A DNA stretch of 64,000 nucleotides, from the NCBI RefSeq assembly GCF_000718005.1, contig NZ_JODV01000012.1; one strand, written 5' to 3'. Numbering within the stretch: the stretch's first letter is position 1; each line of letters opens with the position of its first letter. Below, piece after piece: positions 19,301 to 26,483 of the stretch. Origin of the DNA: Actinoalloteichus_B caeruleus (lineage in GTDB: Bacteria > Actinomycetota > Actinomycetes > Mycobacteriales > Pseudonocardiaceae). A program made the position numbers and the translations under genes. Below the pieces are notes generated by a model. It was not told where the DNA came from. It did no database searches and saw only the letters and a list, made by a program, of their open reading frames with translations.

Positions 19301-20754
19301 GTGGCGGAGAAGACGACCGCGTCCAGGGCATCGGAGATGCCGTCGGAGACCGCGTAAGGGTGCAGGCCCCCGTGCTTAGCGAGCCGGTCGATGAGCGCGG
19401 CGCGTTGGGGAGCCGGTGGTTGCCCGGTCAGGAGCAAGTAGGCCAAGGCGCCAAGCCCGAAGATGTCCAGATCGACCGGGTCGGCGTAGGGTGCGTCGAA
19501 CTCCGGTGCGAGGTACGCCTCGGTCGCGCTCGCCAGGTGCTCGGCCTCGGGCGAGGACCGTCCCAACGAGGTGTGGCCGGAGGTGTCGAAGTCGCGGGCA
19601 GCTGCCTGCCAGTCGATGATCCGGAGCACTGGACCCGTCTTGCCATCCTTGGTCGAGACGTACACCGAGCGGGCGGACAGCGCTCGGTGGTACAGCGAAC
19701 GGCTGTGCGCGTATTGCACTGCTTCCGCGAGCTGACGCACCATGTCCAGGCGCGTTTCGAAGGTGAGCTGTTCGTCGAAGAGATCGAGGTAGGAGTCGAG
19801 TCGCAGGTCGGACGCTCGATGGTGGAAAAGGATGGCAGGGCCGCCCTGGTTCTCGCGGATCTGCACCGCCTGCGCGATACCTCGGTGCGTGATGCCTTGA
19901 AGAAGCTGGTATTCACGCCGTGCTGCCCTGGTCACCGACTCCCTACGCTCGGCATCGGCCTGCCGCTCGGTCAGGTAGATGCGGACCCTACCCTGTTCCC
20001 GCACGATTCCGGTCCGCTCGGCGAGTCGGTCCTCCCAGGTGAGGCCCATGTCCAGCACCTCGTGCGACAACTCCCACTCATCGTCGAAACGCAGGTGTGC
20101 GGTGGCAGCGCGGATGTCGATCGTGTCGAGTAGTTCGGGCAGGATGTCTCGCGAGAACTCAGGGGTGACACGGTCCCTGTTCGCGGGCGGGCGGGCCAGC
20201 AGGTCCCGCCAGATCCACGGCAATCCCTGGCAGTCCTCGTCGCGCCCATAGACACTTGTGTTCTGTTGTTCATCGAGTTCCGAGACGAGGCCCGGCGCGG
20301 ACAGGAATACCGACGCCGAGATGCGCGGCACCTTCGTCTTCTTCCCCAGTTCCTTGGCGGCCCAATCCAACCGGCTTTTGAGTTCCTTGGACTTGAGATC
20401 AGTCAGGTGCAGGGGGTTGCGCAGGTGTCGGGGCCGGGTGGAGGTGCCGTCGTAGACTTTCCACGTACCGGCCCTGTTCACCACACGGCCTGGGTGCCCC
20501 TTCAGCTCCACCAGGTGAAGACCGTTCGGTGCGGCGACCAGGAGGTCACACTCGTGCACCCGACCGGTGGAGCTGGTGAAGCTGAACGTGGCCCAGGCAC
20601 GGTAGGGCTCGGCGCGCGGCAGGAGACGCCGGACGTGGTCGAGACCGTCCTGTTCCCAAGGATACGGTGAGCGTCTTTCCTGACACCATTGGGGCGGAGC
20701 CTGGCCCTGGCTCCCGCCCCGCCGTGCCTCCGGCCCGTTCCTCAAACGGTCCAC
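16396..20754 (-). CDS. pglW: BREX type 2 serine/threonine kinase PglW
   Basis: PglW is the kinase component and first gene of the six-gene operon, 1452 residues. The N-terminus has a NERD-like nuclease-related domain (HECDLLVAAPNGLHLVELKG, about residues 55-80). A first kinase-like lobe ends in LRIIDWQAAARDF and looks degenerate. A complete kinase follows, with catalytic loop HRDLKPDNFGVY near residue 660 and LFDFSLAKA in place of DFG. The C-terminal third contains a helix-turn-helix-like segment (QSEVADELGINQTSVSWHYR). The longest start is GTG 20754, but a GAGGGG ribosome site directly abuts it; the TTG at 20745 has better spacing (nine bases), so 1449 residues is equally possible. Autophosphorylation is known for the Streptomyces protein. 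Confidence 0.93.
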   Translation of the reverse strand: MDRLRNGPEARRGGSQGQAPPQWCQERRSPYPWEQDGLDHVRRLLPRAEPYRAWATFSFTSSTGRVHECDLLVAAPNGLHLVELKGHPGRVVNRAGTWKVYDGTSTRPRHLRNPLHLTDLKSKELKSRLDWAAKELGKKTKVPRISASVFLSAPGLVSELDEQQNTSVYGRDEDCQGLPWIWRDLLARPPANRDRVTPEFSRDILPELLDTIDIRAATAHLRFDDEWELSHEVLDMGLTWEDRLAERTGIVREQGRVRIYLTERQADAERRESVTRAARREYQLLQGITHRGIAQAVQIRENQGGPAILFHHRASDLRLDSYLDLFDEQLTFETRLDMVRQLAEAVQYAHSRSLYHRALSARSVYVSTKDGKTGPVLRIIDWQAAARDFDTSGHTSLGRSSPEAEHLASATEAYLAPEFDAPYADPVDLDIFGLGALAYLLLTGQPPAPQRAALIDRLAKHGGLHPYAVSDGISDALDAVVFSATQADVAQRLDSADAFLKRLDSAERESLPDAVPVIADPLAVSPGQALDSDWTVERILGTGATARALLITHVGEDENGDPLLERRVLKVALDEAKAVRLLDEAEALRKVGGGMVVKLLAPPRQLGGRAVLDLEYAGGTDPESGTLGELLRAEGKLSYHYLERYGRDLFTALDQLQAQGVRHRDLKPDNFGVYRRADRSTQLMLFDFSLAKASELDVKAGTRAYLDPHLGTERRPRYDDHAERYAAAVTLHEMASGRRPVWGDGVTDPRTTNDATPTLAVDLFDPALRDELTAFFHRALHRDVNKRFDGFRQMEEAWRGVFTVADAASPVTTPGTVGLGEATLEETRNAHAEAAALDTPLDAAGLTPRAVSVAQSFDAVTVGDLLNVPLYRIAKARGAGALVRKELNRRHKQWTSALCQDNGPGPRAVADQGRLSVDDLAQLLTGYEGGRRGSKRGDVIRLTLGLPTEHGPPRPWPTQSEVADELGINQTSVSWHYRNALRAWAKEPRLQELRDELVRLVTDAGRIMTANELAAGLRTRFGSVDQDAERVAARALAVVRAGVDTEVDAGMAPGAPDGGPRLTVYRRGGRLLIALESLRGVEEPSASELADYAVRLGERADDLVSRDPLPGRGVVVRELRAVTPPEGLTALADTRLADLAAAMSENAAASPRVELYPRDLNLARAVRISQAAAGVRRDHGITMEDVLARVRARFPALALGRDLTHVVVEEALQQAGFPLEYDTTTRRFRPRATELPGFVTSSSTAMTRHERMRAAGIDPTAVVEAKLCSALERGGFLALTVRGVHVPGAAQAVATAYAGRLRPVNLDSEFLTAFQALVDERGQDWEKVRRLDARLAATGEISRGFASYVTAAWNRLRARLMEFAADDGVLFLHEATLLARYFDEGGHDLLTGVQNAARRPREAPHGLWLLCPADSALDAPRLGTRLVEVLGDSERVVLDSEFLAALRTGSAA

Positions 20755-21115
20755 CCCCTCGTGATGAGATCAACACCCCAAGCCGCGATCGTAGCTACCC
20801 CTGCGGTTGGATTCCTGGTCATCGCGGGTTCGAGCAGCCATGGTGATCGCGGTTTCGCACGCCTTGTTGCGTCGTGCGGGAGCGCTGTTCCGTTACTTAT
20901 GAGGAGGGTAGCTGGGGCGCCGTATCCGCACGGACACCCTCCGCTATGGCGCCGACAGTTCCCGTCCTCGAGCGGGGCGGTATCGGCACTGCCGGATAAC
21001 CGAACACATCGCGAGGCGGCACTCCATGCTGGCATGCCGGTCGGCATGCCAGCCGACCGGCGATGGATGGCGGACCGCGTTCGCTCGTCCTGCCCGTTGA
21101 TCATCCGGCAACTCA
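20755..21115. other. Upstream region of the BREX operon
   Basis: About 360 bases separate pglW from the next possible coding end. I see no convincing gene. The stretch should hold the BREX promoter and contains the 24-base palindrome listed separately. No canonical -10/-35 pair was clear enough to call. Confidence 0.5.
21029..21052. promoter_or_regulatory. Perfect 24-bp inverted repeat upstream of pglW
   Basis: Arms CTGGCATGCCG (21029-21039) and CGGCATGCCAG (21042-21052) are exact reverse complements around a two-base spacer, and each arm contains the self-palindrome GGCATGCC. It lies about 275 bases before the pglW start and inside no recognised gene. It could be an operator for the BREX operon or a hairpin ending the leftward ORF that stops at 21116. 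No protein family could be assigned to it. Confidence 0.45.
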
Positions 21116-21406
21116 CTCGGAGAAGGGTTTGCCGCGCGGCGCGGTGATCGCAACCGCGAACCGCTGGGTGCCGACCAACCGCGGTCGTGCGTACTCGGCG
21201 AGTGAGGGCGAGACGGAAAGGTCCGCGCCGATCGCGACCGGGTTGAGCGACAGGTGCGGCTCGTCGAGCAGCACGACAGCGAGCAGTGTTCTCCGCCGCA
21301 GCGAGCGGAGGGACAGGCCGGCAGGCGACGCCGCGCCAGGGTGGGAGGCCTGGCGCGGTGGCGCCCCGCCACTCGCTCGGATGCTGGGGCCGGGCGCCCG
21401 CCCCAC
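21113..21406 (-). pseudogene. Unrecognised ORF end, possible remnant of a truncated gene
   Basis: The last 55 or so codons of this open frame (from about 21280 down to the stop at 21113) have the strong third-position GC preference of real actinomycete genes. They encode a sensible peptide with LDEPHLSLNPVAIGADLSV and a tail ending RGKPFSE. Upstream of that the frame becomes arginine- and proline-rich and looks non-coding, and no ribosome site precedes a sensible start. The simplest reading is the 3' remnant of a larger gene, or a very short gene. I do not recognise the family. Confidence 0.3.
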
Positions 21407-21500
21407 CCCGCGTGGGGCCCTGGTCAGCGGTCGGCCGGCGCGTCGCCCGACCGCGACCGGGGCCTCCCCACTGATCGTCGTCCCAGCGCGGCCCCGGTCC

Positions 21501-22142
21501 TCACCGCCGCGCCGCCGGTGCGACGGCGTGGGCGAGGAAGACCTCCCGGGGTCGGTCTCCCCCGAAGTCCCGCCCGCGCACGCGCACCTGGTCGAAGCCG
21601 CCCCGCGCCAGGATCTCGGCCGCCTGCCCCTCGTCGGAGGGCAACACCAGGTCGGGCGGCGCCAGCCTGGCGAAGTCGGGTGACGGGGCGAACGACGCGG
21701 CCGAGGGCAGGGTGACCGCCAGGCACCCGCCCGGCCGCAGGACCCGCAGCCAGTCCCGGAACGCCGCCGCCCCCAGGAACTGGTAGGACGAGGCGCAGAG
21801 CACCAGGTCGACGGTGCCGTCCCCGACGGGAGCGGGCACGGCGGGCGCCACCCGCCAGTCGATCCTGCCGGCGGGGTCGAGGGCGGCCGCCCGTTCCCGG
21901 GCCCGGCCCACCATGCGCGGGGAGATGTCGACGGCGAGGAGACCGGTCGGGCGCAGCAGGCGCAGGGCGGTGAACGCCGCCGCGCCCGTTCCCGTCGCGA
22001 CGTCCAGCACCAGGTCGGGCGGGCCCGTGGGGGTTGCGGGGAGGTCGGTGAGGAGCAGTTCGGCCACGTGCTGGTGGTGGCCGTCCTCGTCGTAGGTCGC
22101 GGCGACGTGGTCGAAGGTCGTGGCGGGATCGGGTGCCTTCAC
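21501..22142 (-). CDS. Class I SAM-dependent methyltransferase
   Basis: A 213-residue methyltransferase of the Ubie/Methyltransf_11 type. The start is GTG 22142 (VKAPDPATTFDHVAATYDED), where conservation begins; the open frame continues upstream but is low complexity. SAM-binding motif I is LVLDVATGTGAAAF near residue 50. The acidic motif II equivalent is LLAVDISPRMV, and the motif following strand 4 is GDGTVDLVLCASSYQFL. The ending has the usual strand 6-7 layout (FDQVRVRGRDFGGDRPREVF). Substrate is unknown and neighbours give no clue. It lies 137 bases after the hexosaminidase gene on the same strand, probably a separate transcript given the hairpin between them. Confidence 0.85.
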   Translation of the reverse strand: MKAPDPATTFDHVAATYDEDGHHQHVAELLLTDLPATPTGPPDLVLDVATGTGAAAFTALRLLRPTGLLAVDISPRMVGRARERAAALDPAGRIDWRVAPAVPAPVGDGTVDLVLCASSYQFLGAAAFRDWLRVLRPGGCLAVTLPSAASFAPSPDFARLAPPDLVLPSDEGQAAEILARGGFDQVRVRGRDFGGDRPREVFLAHAVAPAARR

Positions 22143-22223
22143 CAGCGGGAGACTAGCCGGGCGCCCGGGACCGCTGTCCCCTGTGGTGGGCGCGGCGGCG
22201 GCGGTCCGGCCGCTCCTCGGGGA

Positions 22224-22240
22224 GGAGGGCGACGCCCTCC
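22224..22240 (-). terminator. Candidate terminator after the hexosaminidase gene
   Basis: A perfect 7-base stem (GGAGGGC / GCCCTCC) with a three-base loop lies 40 bases downstream of the minus-strand hexosaminidase stop. It lacks a U-tract, as is usual in high-GC actinomycetes. Confidence 0.45.
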
Positions 22241-22279
22241 CGGACGCCGCCCTCCCCGTGGTCACCCTGGTGAACCGTC

Positions 22280-24076
22280 TCAGCAGGAGCCCTCGTCCCG
22301 CCACACACCCCATTCACCGGTCGTCCCGGGCTGTTCGCCACGCGTCCACCACTTGGCGGTCCACTCACGACCCGCGTGCGAGACGACGTCCCCGGCGAGG
22401 TAGATCTCGGTGGCGGACCAGGCCGGCGCCGAGCACGTGCCCGGCGGGTGCTCCGCGTCGGGCCACGGGATCTGCGGGGAACGGTAGAAGTTCAGGTCCA
22501 GGACCTCCCAGTGCGCCGCCTGCCCGGCCAGGCGCAGCCGGAAGTCGTCCCAGTCGCGCGCCTCGGCCTGGGTCCAGCCGACCTCGGCGACCGAGGGCAG
22601 CCGGGGGAAGGCCATGTACTCCATGTCGTCGGTGGTCACGATGGTCTCGGTGAACAGCGGTGACTCGACGCCGAGGATGGAGGACTCGCTCACTCCCTCG
22701 ACGTGGGTACCCGGATCCCACTCGTAGGTGTCGCGGACCTCCACGAACCCGGCCCACTGGAGCCCGAGTTGGGTGGTCGCGTCGTACTTGTGGTCGAGGT
22801 AGGTCTTGTTCGCCGGGGACATCAACACCTTGGCGCCCCGCTCGGCCGCGGCCCGCACTCCCTCGTGGCTGGTGCTGGTGCTCCAGAACTGGGGGACCGC
22901 ATCGGTGGGGATGTCGGTGTTGGCGATCTCGTGCCACCCCATCACCTGCTTGCCGTTCTCCTCCACGATGGGGATCACGCGGGACATGAACAGCGCGTAG
23001 TCCTCGTCGGTCGTGGCATCGGCCTCGTCCCCGCCGATGTGGATGTAGGGGCCGGGGGTCAGTTCGGCGAGCTCCCGGATCACGTCGGCGACGAACTCGT
23101 AGGTCAGCGGCAGGTCGACGCACAGCGAGCTGTAGCCGACCTCGATGTCGGTGCGCAGCGGTGGGGCGATGCCGTCGCAGTTCAGTTCGGCGTAGGAGGC
23201 GAGCGCCGCGTTGGTGTGCCCCGGCATGTCGATCTCCGGCACGACGGTGATGTGCCGTTCGGCGGCGTACTCGACGATCTCGCGGTAGTCGTCCTTGGTG
23301 AAGTACCCGCCGGGGCCGCCGCCGACCTGGGTGCTGCCGCCGTAGGTGGTCAGCCTCGGCCAGCTGTCGATCTGGATCCGCCAGCCCTGGTCGTCGGTCA
23401 GGTGCAGGTGCAGGTGGTTGACCTTGTAGCGGGCTGCCTGGTCGATGTAGTGCTTGACGTGTTCGACCGGGTGGAAGTGCCGGGCGACGTCGAGCATCAC
23501 GCTGCGGTGGCCGAACCTCGGGTAGTCGGTGATGCTGACGCCGGGCACGGTCCAGTCCGCGTCGGTGACGGTCGCGCTCTCCACCTCGGGCGGCAGGAGC
23601 TGGCGCAGGGTCTGCACCCCGGAGAACAGGCCGGCCGCGTGTTCGGCGCGGATGGTGACCCCGTCCGGGCTGGTGTCGAGCTGGTAGCCCTGCTCACCGA
23701 CCACCGGGTCGGCATCCGCGAGCAGGAGCTGGATGCCGGAGGTGTCGGTGGGGGAGGCGTCGGAGACCGGCACGGGGTAGCCGGTGGAGCGGCGCAGGAT
23801 CTCGGCCAGGTGCTCGCCGACCCGCCGCGCCTCGGCCGATCCGGCCTCGGTCCGGACGCCGGTGTCGGCGTCCAGCACGAACTCGGCGCCGCTCCGTTCC
23901 TCGACCGAGACGGGCAGGGGCACCAGGCTCGGTAACCCCTCGCGGGCGCCGGGCCCGTCGGGCTCGGCCGCCACTCCCCCGGCGGCACCCACCATCATGC
24001 CTCCCATCAGAACGACGCTGGCCGCCACGCCACGTGCCCGTCTCCATCGAGGGTTCCGCGTTGTCCGTTGTGTCAC
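22280..24076 (-). CDS. Secreted beta-N-acetylhexosaminidase (GH20) with chitin-binding tail
   Basis: An exported 598-residue enzyme that removes terminal N-acetylglucosamine, for example from chitobiose. It starts at GTG 24076 with a GAGGAA ribosome site. The N-terminus is a signal peptide (basic MTQRTTRNPRWRRAR, then a hydrophobic VAASVVLMGGMMVGAAG core and an Ala-rich cleavage zone). A GH20 N-terminal domain (about 45-170) precedes the catalytic barrel, which shows the Asp-Glu pair in HIGGDEADATT near residue 347. The last 50 residues (WSATEIYLAGDVVSHAGREW, closing with WGVWRDEGSC) form a CBM5/12-like chitin-binding module. A DasR-like operator lies upstream, matching control by N-acetylglucosamine catabolism in streptomycetes. 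Confidence 0.93.
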   Translation of the reverse strand: MTQRTTRNPRWRRARGVAASVVLMGGMMVGAAGGVAAEPDGPGAREGLPSLVPLPVSVEERSGAEFVLDADTGVRTEAGSAEARRVGEHLAEILRRSTGYPVPVSDASPTDTSGIQLLLADADPVVGEQGYQLDTSPDGVTIRAEHAAGLFSGVQTLRQLLPPEVESATVTDADWTVPGVSITDYPRFGHRSVMLDVARHFHPVEHVKHYIDQAARYKVNHLHLHLTDDQGWRIQIDSWPRLTTYGGSTQVGGGPGGYFTKDDYREIVEYAAERHITVVPEIDMPGHTNAALASYAELNCDGIAPPLRTDIEVGYSSLCVDLPLTYEFVADVIRELAELTPGPYIHIGGDEADATTDEDYALFMSRVIPIVEENGKQVMGWHEIANTDIPTDAVPQFWSTSTSHEGVRAAAERGAKVLMSPANKTYLDHKYDATTQLGLQWAGFVEVRDTYEWDPGTHVEGVSESSILGVESPLFTETIVTTDDMEYMAFPRLPSVAEVGWTQAEARDWDDFRLRLAGQAAHWEVLDLNFYRSPQIPWPDAEHPPGTCSAPAWSATEIYLAGDVVSHAGREWTAKWWTRGEQPGTTGEWGVWRDEGSC

Positions 24077-24487
24077 CGTGGTTCCTCCTCATCGGTCTGC
24101 GCCACGACAGGGGACGGCGGCGGAAGGGGGTGGCGGCCCGTCGTGCTGGCCGCGCCCACCACGCCGCCGAAACGGAACAGAGGTCTATACCATTCACAGA
24201 AGAACACTGGTCCCCGTGCCGTCAAGGCGTGTATTCCGATCAGCCGAACCCGACGGGCGGCCCCTCACCGCGGGTCACCGCCCCGGTCCCCCACCAGGCG
24301 GTTCCGCGTCGTGCCTTCGGCGTCATCGCGTCCGCCCCGGCGGCTGGGGCGCGGTCCTCCCAGGACGGGCGCGCCGGCCGCGCTCCCCCGTCGAGCACCC
24401 ACCGTGCCGGTCGAGTGGCGAGCGGGCGTCGCGACGCTGTTCCGGGTCGTCACCCCACCGGCCCCCGGCCGGCGCGCACCGCGCGGC
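24077..24487. other. Intergenic region holding the hexosaminidase promoter
   Basis: This 411-base stretch lies between the hexosaminidase and glycosyltransferase genes. It contains the ribosome site and the DasR-like operator for the hexosaminidase. No gene was recognised in the remainder. Confidence 0.6.
24179..24194. promoter_or_regulatory. DasR-responsive element (dre)-like operator
   Basis: The 16-base AGAGGTCTATACCATT matches 12 of 16 positions of the DasR consensus ACTGGTCTAGACCACT, keeping the inner GGTCTA-ACCA core. It lies 103 bases before the hexosaminidase start. DasR is the GntR repressor of chitin and N-acetylglucosamine genes in Streptomyces, so site and target fit. DasR itself is not in the window. 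Confidence 0.65.
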
Positions 24488-25861
24488 TCACCCGCCCGAG
24501 GCCCTGACCTCCACCGAGTCCCGGGTCCCCCACGAGCTGATCCGCCAACAGGTGGCGAGCGCGTACAGGTACATCGGCCGGAGCACCACGACCCGCCAGA
24601 CGGCGACGAGGGGCGAGAGCACGAACAACCCGACGGTGAACCGCCAGGTGTCGTCCGACCGGCGAAGCGTGAACAGCCGCAGCGCCATCAGGTAGTGCAT
24701 GACCAAGGCGATCACGAGGGTGATGAGCAGGACCTCACCGAGGCGGTCCTCCCGGGCCGCTCCGACGACGAGGGCCACGGGGATCAGCACGGACAGCGCG
24801 ATGTGCAGGTACTCGGCGACGGTGGTCACGAACACGACACCCATCACGGGCATGTACCGCAGCCACCAGAAGTGCCGCACCGTGGTCCCCCGCATCCAGC
24901 GCATCTGCTGCCTGATGTAGTGCCGCAACCGTTCCGGCGCCAGGGTGAAGACGATGGCGGAGGGCTGGTGGACGGTGTCGCCCTCCAGCAGGGCGTACAT
25001 CGTCAACATGGAGTCGTCGTTCATCTGCATCGGCCGGCCTCGGAACGTCTCGTTCTCGTAGACGCCGGCGTGGCGGCGGATCACGTCGGCCCGGTAGAAG
25101 GCCAGGGTGCCGGAGTTGATGGTGACCCGGCGGAGAACGGACTGCGCGCTGCGCAGGCCCCGGGTGAACGGCAGGTACAGCAGGCAGATCATCCTGGTCA
25201 ACACGTTTGCCCTGGTGTTGAGGACGGCGACCAGGCCGGCGACGGACTTCACCCCGGGATCGGCGAAGGGTTTGAGGCCCTCCCGGACGGCGTGCGCGTC
25301 CAGCACGGAATCACTGTCCAGGGTGACGAAGATGTCCGCGTCGTCGTGGGCGAGGACGTGCATCTGCGCCCACCGCTTCCCCCGGTTCTCGGTCCGGTCC
25401 CAGCTGGCCTCGGCTCCCCGGGCGGCCGCCTCGGCGAGGAAGCTCCGCCGGACCCTGCGGTAGGTCTGGCCACGCCCGGTGGCCGGGTCCATCGACCCGT
25501 CGTCCACGACCCGGATCCGGTCGACGGGCCGGCTCTGGTCCAACACCGATCGGAGGCAGGCGCGCAGCGCCGCCTCGTCCTCGTTGTAGACGGGGATCTG
25601 GACGGTGACCGTCAACTGGTCCAACTCGTGCTGCTGGTCGGCGGTGGCCCGGAACGGACGTTCGAACCAGGCCAGCGAAACCCACCAGAGCAGGAGGAAC
25701 GAGATCAGCCAGGCGAATGCCAGCTGGTTGGTGGACGCGGAGAACGCGTTCGTCACCGACACCAGGTGCGTCGTCGCCCAGACCACGAAGAAGACCAGTG
25801 GGGCGGCCGCCAGCAGCGTCCGGGCCCGCAACCCCACGAACGTCGCCGTCGGCGGCCGCAT
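24488..25861 (-). CDS. Membrane glycosyltransferase family 2, hyaluronan-synthase-like
   Basis: A 457-residue processive GT2 enzyme that probably polymerises and exports a beta-linked polysaccharide. Two N-terminal membrane helices (about 12-30 and 45-62) precede the GT-A domain. This has VQIPVYNEDE, VVDDGSMDP, the DXD-type TLDSDSVLDA near residue 180, and the processivity motif QQMRW near residue 318. Four or so membrane helices follow. NodC, hyaluronan synthase and chitin synthase share this plan; sugar specificity cannot be read from the sequence. The gene starts at ATG 25861, 12 bases after a 53-residue membrane protein with which it almost certainly forms an operon. Confidence 0.88.
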   Translation of the reverse strand: MRPPTATFVGLRARTLLAAAPLVFFVVWATTHLVSVTNAFSASTNQLAFAWLISFLLLWWVSLAWFERPFRATADQQHELDQLTVTVQIPVYNEDEAALRACLRSVLDQSRPVDRIRVVDDGSMDPATGRGQTYRRVRRSFLAEAAARGAEASWDRTENRGKRWAQMHVLAHDDADIFVTLDSDSVLDAHAVREGLKPFADPGVKSVAGLVAVLNTRANVLTRMICLLYLPFTRGLRSAQSVLRRVTINSGTLAFYRADVIRRHAGVYENETFRGRPMQMNDDSMLTMYALLEGDTVHQPSAIVFTLAPERLRHYIRQQMRWMRGTTVRHFWWLRYMPVMGVVFVTTVAEYLHIALSVLIPVALVVGAAREDRLGEVLLITLVIALVMHYLMALRLFTLRRSDDTWRFTVGLFVLSPLVAVWRVVVLRPMYLYALATCWRISSWGTRDSVEVRASGG

Positions 25862-25873
25862 CGTCCCTCCCCG

Positions 25874-26035
25874 TCACGGGTCGGAGGGTGTCTTGCCTGG
25901 GCGGAACGCGAACCGGATGACCAGTGCCCCGGTCAGGACCAGGGCGAGGGCCAGCAGTACCAGCCAGAGCTGGCCGAGGACGACGCCACCGAGCGTCACC
26001 CCGGTTCCGGTGCCCGCCAACGATCCGTAGGGCAT
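25874..26035 (-). CDS. Small single-pass membrane protein coupled to GT2
   Basis: A 53-residue protein starting at ATG 26035 after a GGGGAG ribosome site. It has a Gly-rich N-terminus (MPYGSLAGTGTGVTLGGVVL), one strong membrane helix (about residues 18-40, QLWLVLLALALVLTGALVI) and a short basic tail (RFAFRPGKTPSDP). The 12-base gap to the glycosyltransferase implies co-translation. Similar tiny proteins accompany exopolysaccharide synthases in actinomycetes, from memory, but no function is known to me. A longer frame upstream is arginine-rich and judged non-coding. Confidence 0.65.
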   Translation of the reverse strand: MPYGSLAGTGTGVTLGGVVLGQLWLVLLALALVLTGALVIRFAFRPGKTPSDP

Positions 26036-26483
26036 GGCTCCCCCTCGCGGGTCGGGTGCGCTGCCTGTCACCTGTTCACGCCTCTGTATAGCCGGGGCTC
26101 GCGATGACCACACCCGTGACCGCGGCGGACCGCCACCGCTGGTCGAGGAGTTCCCTCGGGTATCAGCGGGCGGGCGGCGCGCACCTCGCGGGTGGGGCCG
26201 AACGCCGGGGAGCAGCCGTCGGGCAGGGCGGGAGGCGCATCCGCGACGGACGACGGCGCGGGGTCGCGCCTCGGCCCGACCGACCCCAGCTGACCCAGGG
26301 TTACCCCCCTTGTGGGTGCGTGTCGGCCTGGGCCGGTTCCGGGGACCCAGCGAACCGCCACGCCCCACAGGCCCCAGCGACATCACCCGCCGCACGAGGT
26401 GCCGCCTCGACCTACCCGGCAAGGCGCTCGGCCCGGCGGGGCGGGCCCGTCTGGTGGCCGCCCCGCCGGTGCGCGTCGCAGCG
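26036..26483. other. Intergenic region upstream of the small membrane protein
   Basis: No gene is recognised in these 448 bases. Reading leftwards, a TATACA hexamer at 26085-26090 could be a -10 box for the small protein and glycosyltransferase, but no convincing -35 was found at standard spacing. Confidence 0.4.

Noticed and set aside
2646..20754. BREX operon as part of a recent mobile island
   Set aside because: No integrase, transposase, tRNA or direct repeat was seen on either side; only the pglX internal GC dip suggests transfer.
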